Source: CAJQGY01 sp964417685 (GTDB taxonomy: Bacteria > Pseudomonadota > Gammaproteobacteria > Magnimaribacterales > D2472). From it: a stretch of 64,000 bases of DNA. Under the pieces are notes generated by a model. It was not told where the DNA came from. It did not search any database and saw only the letters and a list, made by a program, of their open reading frames with translations. The stretch is taken from the NCBI GenBank assembly GCA_964417685.1, contig CAYQIT010000001.1, positions 172,358 to 236,357 of the forward strand. The letters are read 5' to 3'. Each line of letters begins with the position of its first letter. Within the stretch, counting starts at the first letter, position 1. Of this stretch, positions 34,297 to 42,157 are shown piece after piece. The translations under genes and the position numbers were made by a program.

Positions 34297-34321
34297 ACCA
34301 GTCAAAAGTTATAATATTTGT

Positions 34322-35977
34322 ATGGACATAGAAAATAAATTCGAATTTCATTTTGCTACTATATGGGAGAAAGTTTCTGACTATGTGCCTGATGATATCG
34401 CCTTGGTTTCAGGTGTAAATAAGAAAAACTGGAGAGAATACGAACAGGCTTCTGCAAAAATAGCTTCTTTTCTAAAAGATAGAGGTATTAAAAAAAACTC
34501 TAAGGTTGGGTTGTATCTCTTTAACTGTAATGAATATCTTGAGTCACAATTTGCGATATTTAAAGTTATGGGGGTCCCAATTAATGTTAACTACAGATAC
34601 AAATCAGAAGAGCTAATTTATTTATTAGATAACTCAGACTCAGAAGCTGTTTTTTTTCATGAGTCCTATCTTGATCAAATACTATTAATTTACAAAAACC
34701 TTCCAAACATTAAAACTTGGATTCAAATAGGCGGTAAAGAATCACCTGACATAAATAAATTCTTTTTATATAAAAATATTGTTTTATATAATGAACCAAT
34801 GGAACGAATCAAACGAGATGAAGACAACATATATATGATATATACAGGCGGAACAACAGGCATGCCAAAAGGTGTTATGTATACCCATGGCAGTTTTGTT
34901 ATTTCAATGTTTGGCGGTCTTAAGATGCAAGGTTATGACGTTCCAGATGTAAGAAAAAAAGAAAATATTTTGCAATTAAAAGAAGTTATTCAAAAAAGAT
35001 CACATGAAAATAATTCAACCAGATGTTTAATTGCTTGTCCGCTTATGCATGGAACAGGTATGTTTTTAGGTGGGTTTATGACCCATTGTTTAGGAGGATC
35101 TATAATCACAATACCGGAAATAGGTTTAAATCCAGCGAAATTACTTAGAGAAATTGAAATAAATAAGGTTAATAATTTAGTAATTGTAGGTGATGCATTT
35201 GCAAAACCAATTCTTAATGAATTGGATTTGGGTCATAAGAATGGCAATCCTTATAATATAAGCTCATTACAAATTATTATCTCAAGTGGTGTCATTTGGA
35301 GTGCAGATGTAAAAGCTGGAATATTAAAACACCATGACGTAAAGCTTTTTGACTCTATGGGCTCAAGTGAAGGCGGTATGGGTTCGTCTGTTTCATCAAG
35401 AAAAAAATCAGTTAAAACAGCTAAATTTAGAATGAATCCAGATGTTATTGTGCTCGGAGATGATGGGAAAATCGTAGAACCGGGCTCAGGAGTAAGAGGC
35501 CTCGTTGGAACTAGCGGTTTAGTTCCTCTTGGGTACTATAAAGATCCTGTTAAATCAGCTGAAACTTTTAAAGAGGTCAATGGGAAAAGATATAGCTTTC
35601 CTGGTGATTATGCATTAGTTGAATCTGATGGTAGTGTAACTTTGCTTGGGAGAGGAAGTAACTGTATCAACTCTGCTGGTGAGAAAATTTATCCAGAAGA
35701 AGTTGAAGAAGCTTTAAAGCTTGAACCTTCCATTGATGATGTATTAGTTGTAGGCGTTGAAGATGAAAAATATGGCCAAAAAGTTGTTGCCATTGCCTCT
35801 TTTAATAAAGACATGAGTATTACTGAAGATGATCTAAAAGCAAATACTAAGGCGCATTTATCAAGTTACAAAGTTCCAAAAAATATAAAATTTGTAGAAA
35901 AAGTAAGTCGTGCGCCAAATGGTAAGGCAGATTATAAGTGGGCTAAAGAACTTGCTAAGGAATTTATAAATGCATAA
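34322..35977 (+). CDS. Acyl-CoA synthetase (AMP-forming) B
   Basis: A 551-residue adenylate-forming ligase unlike its divergent neighbour. Motifs: IYTGGTTGMPKGVMYTH (P-loop), FDSMGSSEGGMG, YSFPGDYALVESDG, the hinge LLGRGSNCINSAGEKIYPEEVE and the catalytic A10 block SRAPNGKADYKWAK with Lys in NGKADYK. An insert around KKENILQLKEVIQKRSHENN is seen before the ACPLMHGTG block, as in acyl-CoA ligases of steroid or long-chain acid degradation. Cytoplasmic. It overlaps ggt by 8 bp, so the two are co-transcribed, for which I see no obvious metabolic reason. Confidence 0.88.
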   Translation: MDIENKFEFHFATIWEKVSDYVPDDIALVSGVNKKNWREYEQASAKIASFLKDRGIKKNSKVGLYLFNCNEYLESQFAIFKVMGVPINVNYRYKSEELIYLLDNSDSEAVFFHESYLDQILLIYKNLPNIKTWIQIGGKESPDINKFFLYKNIVLYNEPMERIKRDEDNIYMIYTGGTTGMPKGVMYTHGSFVISMFGGLKMQGYDVPDVRKKENILQLKEVIQKRSHENNSTRCLIACPLMHGTGMFLGGFMTHCLGGSIITIPEIGLNPAKLLREIEINKVNNLVIVGDAFAKPILNELDLGHKNGNPYNISSLQIIISSGVIWSADVKAGILKHHDVKLFDSMGSSEGGMGSSVSSRKKSVKTAKFRMNPDVIVLGDDGKIVEPGSGVRGLVGTSGLVPLGYYKDPVKSAETFKEVNGKRYSFPGDYALVESDGSVTLLGRGSNCINSAGEKIYPEEVEEALKLEPSIDDVLVVGVEDEKYGQKVVAIASFNKDMSITEDDLKANTKAHLSSYKVPKNIKFVEKVSRAPNGKADYKWAKELAKEFINA

Positions 35978-37706
35978 CAAATCAAAACTACTTTTTATCG
36001 TAATTTTTATCGGATCTCAAGCATATGCCCAGACCTACACACCAATTGGGACAGTTAACCCTAATGATTATGAACCTAGGCAAAAACTAATTTCAGAAGG
36101 AAATCAATCAATGGTTTCTACTCAGCATTTTTTAGCCACTCAAGTTGGAGTTGATATTCTTGAAAAAGGCGGTAATGCATACGATGCATCCGTTGCAATT
36201 GGGTTTGCATTAGCAGTAGTCCTGCCTAGAGCTGGAAATATTGGTGGCGGTGGTTTTATGGTTATGTATGACTCTAGTGATAACAATAATTACTCCATTG
36301 ATTATCGAGAAAAAGCTCCTCTGCTATCAACTACAAACATGTATCTAGATGAAAACGGAACCGTTATAGATAACAAATCAACTCTTGGATACCTAGCAAG
36401 CGGTGTGCCAGGAACTGTTGCTGGGCTATGGTCAGTGCACCAAAGGTTTGGTTCAATGAAATGGAGCGAGTTAATTGAGCCTGCTATAAATCTAGCAGAG
36501 GATGGATTTGAAATAACTCCATACATGGCTGACATGCTAATTAAATATAATGAAAAATTATCAGCATTTGATGAAACAAATAAAGTCTTCCAAACCCATT
36601 ATCCAGATTTTGATAAGAAAATCTTAAAACAATCTGATTTAGCAAATACCCTAAAAATAATCGCTCAGGATGGCAGAGATGGTTTTTATAAAGGAGAGAT
36701 TTCAAAAAAAATAGCTCTCGATATGCAGAATAATGGCGGCATAATTTCAGAAAAGGATTTAGAGCAATACCAACCTGTTTGGCGCAATCCTTTAATCTCT
36801 TCTTATAAAGATATAAAAATTGTTACTATGCCTCCACCCTCCTCTGGTGGAATTCATGTAATACAGATGCTTAATGTTCTTGAAAACTTTAATTTAAGAA
36901 AACTGGGTCATAATTCAAAAGAGTATATTAATGTCCTTTCTGAGGTTATGAAATATGCGTATGCTGATAGGTCAAAGCATCTTGGTGATCCTGATTTTTA
37001 TGATGTGCCTATCAACAAATTATCAAGTCATGAATATGCGAATGAAATTTCAAAAAAGATTAAAATTGGTAGCGTCACCCCATCAATAGAAATAAATCCT
37101 GGCTCTTTTCATGATAAAGAAAGTATTGAGACAACACATTTTTCTGTTGTTGATGAAAAAGGTAATGTTGTTTCATCCACATACACGTTAAATTCAAGTT
37201 TTGGTTCTGGTGTAGTTATCAAAGATACTGGCATATTAATGAATAATGAAATGGATGATTTTTCAATATCCCCAGGTATTCCTAACCAATATGGCTTACT
37301 AGGTGCAAAAGCGAATGAAATTACACCTCAAAAAAGACCACTAAGCTCTATGACGCCAACTATTGCCTTTAAAAACAATGATTTATTTTTTACAACAGGA
37401 TCCCCTGGTGGAGCCAAGATTATCACTGCTGTTTTGCAATCAATCTTGAATATAGTTGATTTTGAAATGGATGTAGCTGAGGCAAATAATGCTAAAAGAA
37501 TTCATCATCAATGGCAGCCTGATAAGATTCAAATTGAATTTGATCTATCTGTAGACAAGAAAAACTGGCTTCTAGATGCGGGTTATAATATTGAAATAAT
37601 AGAACCTGCTACAAACCTTCAACTAATCATGAAGAAAAATAAAAATTACTATGGATATGGTGACTTTAGAAGACCGGATTCATTTGCACTTGGAGTATCA
37701 AAATGA
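35970..37706 (+). CDS. ggt: Gamma-glutamyltransferase
   Basis: A 578-residue Ntn-hydrolase precursor with signal peptide (MHNKSKLLFIVIFIGSQAYAQ), so periplasmic. The large-subunit marks are GGNAYDASVAIGFALAVVLP and IGGGGFMVMYD, with Arg in DYREKAPLLS for gamma-glutamyl binding. Self-cleavage would occur before the Thr in ESIETTHFSVVDEKGNVVS, followed by the small-subunit block NNEMDDFS, RPLSSMTPTI and GSPGGAKI. It degrades glutathione and other gamma-glutamyl peptides. It overlaps both the upstream acyl-CoA synthetase (8 bp) and a downstream 29-codon gene (ATGA). Confidence 0.95.
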   Translation: MHNKSKLLFIVIFIGSQAYAQTYTPIGTVNPNDYEPRQKLISEGNQSMVSTQHFLATQVGVDILEKGGNAYDASVAIGFALAVVLPRAGNIGGGGFMVMYDSSDNNNYSIDYREKAPLLSTTNMYLDENGTVIDNKSTLGYLASGVPGTVAGLWSVHQRFGSMKWSELIEPAINLAEDGFEITPYMADMLIKYNEKLSAFDETNKVFQTHYPDFDKKILKQSDLANTLKIIAQDGRDGFYKGEISKKIALDMQNNGGIISEKDLEQYQPVWRNPLISSYKDIKIVTMPPPSSGGIHVIQMLNVLENFNLRKLGHNSKEYINVLSEVMKYAYADRSKHLGDPDFYDVPINKLSSHEYANEISKKIKIGSVTPSIEINPGSFHDKESIETTHFSVVDEKGNVVSSTYTLNSSFGSGVVIKDTGILMNNEMDDFSISPGIPNQYGLLGAKANEITPQKRPLSSMTPTIAFKNNDLFFTTGSPGGAKIITAVLQSILNIVDFEMDVAEANNAKRIHHQWQPDKIQIEFDLSVDKKNWLLDAGYNIEIIEPATNLQLIMKKNKNYYGYGDFRRPDSFALGVSK

Positions 37707-37792
37707 TTGAAAAATTAACCATTATCGGCATTTATGCCTTTTTTGCATTAAGCCTGCTCTTTTTTTGTTTTTGGTTGGTAAAACGTAAGTGA
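37703..37792 (+). CDS. 29-residue membrane peptide between ggt and prepilin peptidase
   Basis: The frame ATG (37703) to TGA (37790-37792) codes for MIEKLTIIGIYAFFALSLLF then FCFWLVKRK, a single hydrophobic helix with a basic end. Its ATG overlaps the ggt stop in ATGA, and its own TGA overlaps the GTG start of the prepilin peptidase gene in GTGA. Such paired 4-bp overlaps suggest real, coupled translation. It may be a tiny membrane protein or serve only to couple translation. No family recognised. Confidence 0.5.
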   Translation: MIEKLTIIGIYAFFALSLLFFCFWLVKRK

Positions 37793-38574
37793 TACTTACC
37801 TTAATTTGCATAACTTTTTTATGTTTTGGCAGCCTCTCGTCTTTGATTGTTTATAGGTTATCACCAGGCAATAACAACAAAAACATTAACTTATTTTTTC
37901 CAAGATCTCACTGCCCAAGCTGCAAAAAAAATATCGCCAACATTAATTTAATTCCATTAATTGGGTTTATTAAACAAAGAGGTAGATGTTCAAATTGCAA
38001 TGTAAAAATTTCATTCTATTACCCAATAAATGAGATTGTGCACTTAATTATTGGTTTGGTTTTATATTCAATTCTTGGTTTATCTATACAGTTGCTAATT
38101 TCCTTTTTAATTGCAGTAATTTTAATAATTTTATTCATGCTCGATTACAAGTTCTTCTTATTGCCATTTAATATAAATATTGCTCTATTATTAATAGGGT
38201 TAATTGGTATTGGTTATGCTGAAATATTTAAAATAAGCTTTTTAGATTACAACAATCTATCAATGTCAGTAGCAGGAGCTTTTATTGGTTTTGCGTTTTT
38301 GTGGTTGGTGAACTTCTTTTTTAATCTAATCAAAGGCTATGACGGTATTGGTGGTGGTGATTTTATTTTACTTGCCTCGCTTGGCTCAATTGCTGGACCA
38401 TTTTCATTACCTTTTATAATTTTATTTGGCTCTCTTGCCTCGATATTAATATATTTTTTTAAAATAAAAGCTTTATCAAATCAGATACCATTAGGCTCCG
38501 GATTGGTGCTTGGATTCTTAATATTTATATTGTTGAATTATTTTGAACTTCTTAATATTTATTCGGTCTTATAA
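37789..38574 (+). CDS. pilD: Prepilin peptidase (GspO/PilD)
   Basis: A 261-residue aspartic peptidase of family A24 with about seven to eight helices. The N-terminal region has GSLSSLIVYRLSP, then the zinc-type tetracysteine loop HCPSCKKN and RCSNCNVKISFYYP. The two catalytic Asp residues are in FMLDYKFFLLP and in GYDGIGGGDFILLASLG. It cleaves leaders of GspG-K and N-methylates the new N-terminus. It starts with GTG overlapping the small upstream gene. It lies 13.5 kb from the gsp operon it serves; no type IV pilus genes are in view. Confidence 0.93.
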   Translation: MILTLICITFLCFGSLSSLIVYRLSPGNNNKNINLFFPRSHCPSCKKNIANINLIPLIGFIKQRGRCSNCNVKISFYYPINEIVHLIIGLVLYSILGLSIQLLISFLIAVILIILFMLDYKFFLLPFNINIALLLIGLIGIGYAEIFKISFLDYNNLSMSVAGAFIGFAFLWLVNFFFNLIKGYDGIGGGDFILLASLGSIAGPFSLPFIILFGSLASILIYFFKIKALSNQIPLGSGLVLGFLIFILLNYFELLNIYSVL

Positions 38575-38618
38575 TTAAAGGCCTATGAATATCCTCTACA
38601 TTCTAATCCCCAGGGTCT

Positions 38619-38646
38619 AAAAAGCAGGCGAAAGCCTGCTTTTTTT
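38619..38646. terminator. Bidirectional terminator after pilD and tRNA-Gly
   Basis: AAAGCAGGC, loop GAAA, GCCTGCTTT, with a run of A before and of T after. The tetraloop and GC-rich stem make it strong. It lies between the plus-strand pilD and the minus-strand tRNA-Gly and can stop both. Confidence 0.9.
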
Positions 38647-38679
38647 ATTAAGGTAAATTTAAAGAAAATTGAAATAAAT

Positions 38680-38755
38680 TGGAGCGGGTGACGAGATTCG
38701 AACTCGTACCAATAGCTTGGAAGGCTATTGTGCTAGCCATTAACACCACACCCGC
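38680..38755 (-). tRNA. glyT: tRNA-Gly (anticodon UCC)
   Basis: The minus strand folds as a complete 76-base tRNA. Acceptor stem GCGGGTG pairs with CACCCGC, followed by T and an encoded CCA. The anticodon arm has ATAGC, loop CTTCCAA, GCTAT, giving anticodon TCC (Gly, GGA/GGG codons). The T arm is CGAGT TCGAATC TCGTC-like with the TTCGAAT loop. No integration scar or duplicated 3' end is visible nearby. Confidence 0.96.
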
Positions 38756-38866
38756 TTTTAGTGAAAGCTATTCTAATCTATTTAGATTATTAAGTGTAGT
38801 TATTAGTTTGAACTTTAAGAAGAATTCTTATTGATAAATTAAACTAAAAAAATAAAGAGTTTTTAA

Positions 38867-39607
38867 CTAATTAATTATAAATTCTTTGTAAGTTTTTGCG
38901 ATTGTGCATGTTGCATTTTCTTTAAACTCATCTTGTATTTCTATGGATTGCTCTATATCACCAAACCAAATATCAGGTAATGTATTCAAATAAAAATTAT
39001 TACTAAACCTATTAACCCAAAGAAATTCTATACCAGTTGATTCAATTGGCTCTATATAAGATATTTTATAATCAGCAGCAGCTAAACCCATTTTTTGAAT
39101 CAATCTATCTATGGCTATAGCAAATGTTCCAAAATTAGAACCTCCGTTATATGTACAAGAAAGAATCTCAGTAACAAGATACTCTGAAGAATTTACTTCT
39201 TTAAAGCCATCAAACAAAACACTGCTATATGATGGTCCGTTATTAATTTTACATGCTGCTATACCTTCAATTCCTTGTTCTTCAAGAACTGCATATGAAT
39301 TTAGAATGTTCTCGCTCGATTCAGCAGAAAGTTGAATAAGAAACTCCTCTACAACATCTAAGTTATCTGGAAACAATAATGATGTTGATGTTTTGTGCTG
39401 AGTATTAATTGGTTCTATTATTGAATTGTTTGATAGGAAAGTCTCTAAATCAATTAAAGAGCTTGTCGGATTAAGTTTGCAAGAATAAATGCTTACATTT
39501 TTATCAAATGATGGTTTTATAAGTTTACTAACTTCAGATACCTCCTCCCCATTCCCAGAACATGAAATGAGAGCAAAGGATATTATTAAAGCTAAAATCT
39601 TATGCAT
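38867..39607 (-). CDS. Lipoprotein of unknown function
   Basis: A 246-residue protein with lipobox ALISC (Cys16) after MHKILALIISF. The mature part has four further Cys (in YSCKLN, AACKIN, LSCTYN and ATCTIA), spaced like two disulphides, and a repeated C-x-x-x-[NG] pattern that suggests two similar halves. No family recognised. It is divergent from the PhoD-like phosphatase, 32 bp between starts. Confidence 0.65.
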   Translation of the reverse strand: MHKILALIISFALISCSGNGEEVSEVSKLIKPSFDKNVSIYSCKLNPTSSLIDLETFLSNNSIIEPINTQHKTSTSLLFPDNLDVVEEFLIQLSAESSENILNSYAVLEEQGIEGIAACKINNGPSYSSVLFDGFKEVNSSEYLVTEILSCTYNGGSNFGTFAIAIDRLIQKMGLAAADYKISYIEPIESTGIEFLWVNRFSNNFYLNTLPDIWFGDIEQSIEIQDEFKENATCTIAKTYKEFIIN

Positions 39608-39639
39608 TAAATAAATCTATCAGTTGTTATACTTGAATA

Positions 39640-40674
39640 ATGAATAAATTATATACCTACTGTATCGCATTTAATTTAATTATTTTTTCCAACCTAGCTT
39701 TTGCTGAAAATTATAAAATTGGATTTGGCTCTTGTCTTGATCAAGATCTCCCTCAGCCAATATGGAAAACCGTATTACAAGATAATGTTGATTCATTTAT
39801 CTTTCTTGGTGATAACGTCTATGGCGATAGTAAAGATGGCTTACTTAATAAAATGAAAGGAGCGTATGAAGCTCAAAAAGAAATGTTACCAAATTGGCTA
39901 AAGGACACTCAGCTTTTCTATATCTGGGATGATCATGATTTTGGTGTCAATGATGGAGGTCAAGAATACCCATTAAAAAGAAAGGCGCAAAGTTTGTATC
40001 TAAATTTCTGGGAAACACCAGAAAATGATGATAGGCATAAAAGAGATGGAGTTTATTTTAGCTCCATAATTGATAGCGATAATATCAAAATCAAAATCAT
40101 AGGTTTAGATACAAGATTTTTTAGAAGCACGACTTTGGATAGAGCCAATAATTACGAAGTTGTAGATCAAAATATTAGCCCTACAATGCTTGGACAAGAG
40201 CAATGGAGTTGGTTTGAAACTGAGATCAAAGATGATGTAGATCTTTTGATTATCCTCTCATCAGTTCAGGTATTACCTCGGTCACATCAATTTGAAAAGT
40301 GGAATTTATTCCCAGAAGAAAGATCTAAACTACTGTCATTATTATCAAATATAAAAACTCAAAAAATTATTCTTTCAGGCGATAGACATAGGGCTGGTAT
40401 CTATAAGGGTAATGGTTTGATAGAGATAACTTCTTCCTCTCTCAACAAGCCAATAGCTGATAAATGGTATGAAAAAGCCTTTTTAAATATTATGCCAAAA
40501 TCTATTCGCAAAAAATTAATAGATCCAAAGGAGCGAGATGAATTTCAGATTGATGAATTAATATCAGAAGTTAATTATGGACTTATGACTATTGATTCAA
40601 AAAATAGAACTGTTCATATAGAGATTAAGGATATATCAGGCAAACCTATTCAGAGTTATCTTGAGGAAATTTAA
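39640..40674 (+). CDS. PhoD-like alkaline phosphatase/phosphodiesterase
   Basis: A 344-residue secreted enzyme (signal MNKLYTYCIAFNLIIFSNLAFA). Metallophosphatase sites: FGSCLDQ near 28-34, FIFLGDNVYGDS near 53-64 (GDN with metal ligands), YIWDDHDFGVNDGG near 96-109 and ILSGDRHRAGIYK near 245-257. This is the short PhoD-like form without the N-terminal beta domain of B. subtilis PhoD. It would hydrolyse phosphomono- or diesters in the periplasm, with calcium and iron as likely metals. It fits the phosphorus theme of the window. Confidence 0.88.
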   Translation: MNKLYTYCIAFNLIIFSNLAFAENYKIGFGSCLDQDLPQPIWKTVLQDNVDSFIFLGDNVYGDSKDGLLNKMKGAYEAQKEMLPNWLKDTQLFYIWDDHDFGVNDGGQEYPLKRKAQSLYLNFWETPENDDRHKRDGVYFSSIIDSDNIKIKIIGLDTRFFRSTTLDRANNYEVVDQNISPTMLGQEQWSWFETEIKDDVDLLIILSSVQVLPRSHQFEKWNLFPEERSKLLSLLSNIKTQKIILSGDRHRAGIYKGNGLIEITSSSLNKPIADKWYEKAFLNIMPKSIRKKLIDPKERDEFQIDELISEVNYGLMTIDSKNRTVHIEIKDISGKPIQSYLEEI

Positions 40675-40711
40675 AGCATCTCTTTTTAAGCAATATTAAG
40701 AAGAGATGCTT
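40674..40711. other. Hairpin after PhoD-like gene
   Basis: AAGCATCTCTT pairs with AAGAGATGCTT across a 16-base AT-rich loop. It lies between the convergent PhoD-like gene and the 142-residue secreted protein gene. No T-run of length follows on either strand, so termination would be weak. Confidence 0.4.
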
Positions 40712-40716
40712 AAAAC

Positions 40717-41145
40717 TTAATTCATTACTATAACTTTATTCCTATATATAGCATCACATTGTGAACTATAGAGCTTAGAAAGCTTTGATTTATTAGAATC
40801 AGCAAGGTACTTAACCTTAAGATCACAAGTCAAAGAATTATCAATTAAACCAGTGTTATTATGTTGTAAATAATCACTATACAGCCCCAATAAAACAACG
40901 TCTTTATGATCTGAAGGAATAGAGTCTGAAAGCAATATCATTCCACCATCTTTAGATATATAGCAACCGACTGATTGCTTAGGACAAACTGTATCAACCT
41001 GGTTATTATCATATAATACCTTAATGATTTCAGCATCCATGTCTAGAGAGCTTTTGGCAGATTCAAAAATTTTATCATCAGCAAAGCCAATGGTAGAAAT
41101 TGCTAAAATAGCTAAGAAAATAGTAAATTTATTATATTTTTTCAT
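40717..41145 (-). CDS. Small secreted protein of unknown function
   Basis: A 142-residue protein with a clear signal peptide (MKKYNKFTIFLAILAISTIGFA). The mature part has four Cys (DTVCPKQSVGCYIS, SLTCDLK, SSQCDAIY), probably two disulphides. AGGAG lies seven bases before the ATG. No family recognised. It is divergent from the FAD oxidoreductase-photolyase operon, across a 79-bp gap full of TGTNACA-type repeats, so it may be controlled with that operon. Confidence 0.6.
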   Translation of the reverse strand: MKKYNKFTIFLAILAISTIGFADDKIFESAKSSLDMDAEIIKVLYDNNQVDTVCPKQSVGCYISKDGGMILLSDSIPSDHKDVVLLGLYSDYLQHNNTGLIDNSLTCDLKVKYLADSNKSKLSKLYSSQCDAIYRNKVIVMN

Positions 41146-41160
41146 ATTTTCACTCCTTTG

Positions 41161-41221
41161 TTACATTTATGTAACATTTGTTAATAGAATGTTACAAGTA
41201 TGTGACATTAATGTCAACTAA
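41161..41221. promoter_or_regulatory. 11-bp direct repeats before the photolyase operon
   Basis: Three units in exact 11-bp phase, ATGTTACAAGT (41189), ATGTGACATTA (41200) and ATGTCAACTAA (41211), are preceded in phase by a weaker TTGTTAATAGA (41178). A separate palindrome TTACATTTATGTAA is at 41161-41174. The last unit ends 3 bp before the ATG at 41225 and no Shine-Dalgarno is seen. Direct 11-bp repeats of TGT-N-ACA type resemble operators of MerR-family CarH/LitR light regulators, which often control photolyase genes. Confidence 0.55.
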
Positions 41222-41224
41222 AAT

Positions 41225-42157
41225 ATGAAAATAGCTATAATCGGTACAGGAATAAGTACAGTTGGTTTAATAAATAACCTTCATGGCAAGCATGAAATTA
41301 ATATATATGACAAGGCCAAAAAACCAGGTGGAAGGTTAACACTACATCATCTGAATATAAATAATAAGGTATATAAGTTTAATCTAGGGGCTCAATATGT
41401 TCATGCAAAGACGTTAAGTTTCAAGGAAATATTGGAAAGTACCGGATGTACAAAATTTAATGGGTCTATTTTTGATTTCAAAGAAAATAAATTAGTAGAT
41501 TCATCTAATTTCTATATACATAAAGATGGCCTTCAAACAATTGTTGAAAGTGCTCTCAGGGAATTTACTATTAATCAAAATTGCAAAATAACAAAAATTG
41601 ATAAAATTGAGAGTAAAATTTACCTTAGTAACGGATACGCAAAAAAATATGATTTGATTATTTCGTCATTACCATTACCTCAACTTATTCAAATTCTGCC
41701 AATCAATCTTATGGATAATCTTAAATATTCAAAATGTTTAGCAGTCGGTATTAATTTAAAAAATAAACTCCCAATAAGCGCCTCTGGATTTAAAAATATC
41801 TCAGAAAAAATTGGCTGGTCTGCCCTTTCTTCATCTTTTTGTGAATCTTCAGCACTAACAATCAATTCTCATTTTACAAGTGAATATAGTGATGAGTTGT
41901 TTGATGAAGATGAAGATAAAATAGTAAATATCGTAAAAGATGATATTCTTGAAGCGTTGCAAGTTAAAAGATCTCAATTTGGAAATATATTAAAAGTTTT
42001 TAGATGGAGGTATGCGCTTTGTGATTCTAACTATACTGCTGATGGTTATATGAAAATTACTAACAATATATATGCAATAGGGGATTGGGCAATTGCTCCT
42101 AGAGTTGAGTCTGCATATGAGTCAGGCAAAAAGGCGGCTATGGCTCTAAATATATGA
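41225..42157 (+). CDS. FAD-dependent oxidoreductase (renalase/amine-oxidase-like)
   Basis: A 310-residue flavoprotein. The Rossmann dinucleotide site is MKIAIIGTGISTVGLINNL at the start, then the NIYDKAKKPGGRLT motif near 28-41; the C-terminal FAD site is NNIYAIGDWAIAPRVESAYESG near 280-301. This is the compact form of NAD(P)-binding amine oxidase often found next to photolyases. The substrate is unknown; a role in flavin or pterin redox is possible. It overlaps the photolyase gene by 4 bp (ATGA). It seems to be translated without a Shine-Dalgarno. Confidence 0.82.
   Translation: MKIAIIGTGISTVGLINNLHGKHEINIYDKAKKPGGRLTLHHLNINNKVYKFNLGAQYVHAKTLSFKEILESTGCTKFNGSIFDFKENKLVDSSNFYIHKDGLQTIVESALREFTINQNCKITKIDKIESKIYLSNGYAKKYDLIISSLPLPQLIQILPINLMDNLKYSKCLAVGINLKNKLPISASGFKNISEKIGWSALSSSFCESSALTINSHFTSEYSDELFDEDEDKIVNIVKDDILEALQVKRSQFGNILKVFRWRYALCDSNYTADGYMKITNNIYAIGDWAIAPRVESAYESGKKAAMALNI

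Noticed and set aside
38680..38755. tRNA-Gly as an attachment site for a genomic island
   Set aside because: No integrase gene, no duplicated tRNA 3' end and no change in gene style on either side.
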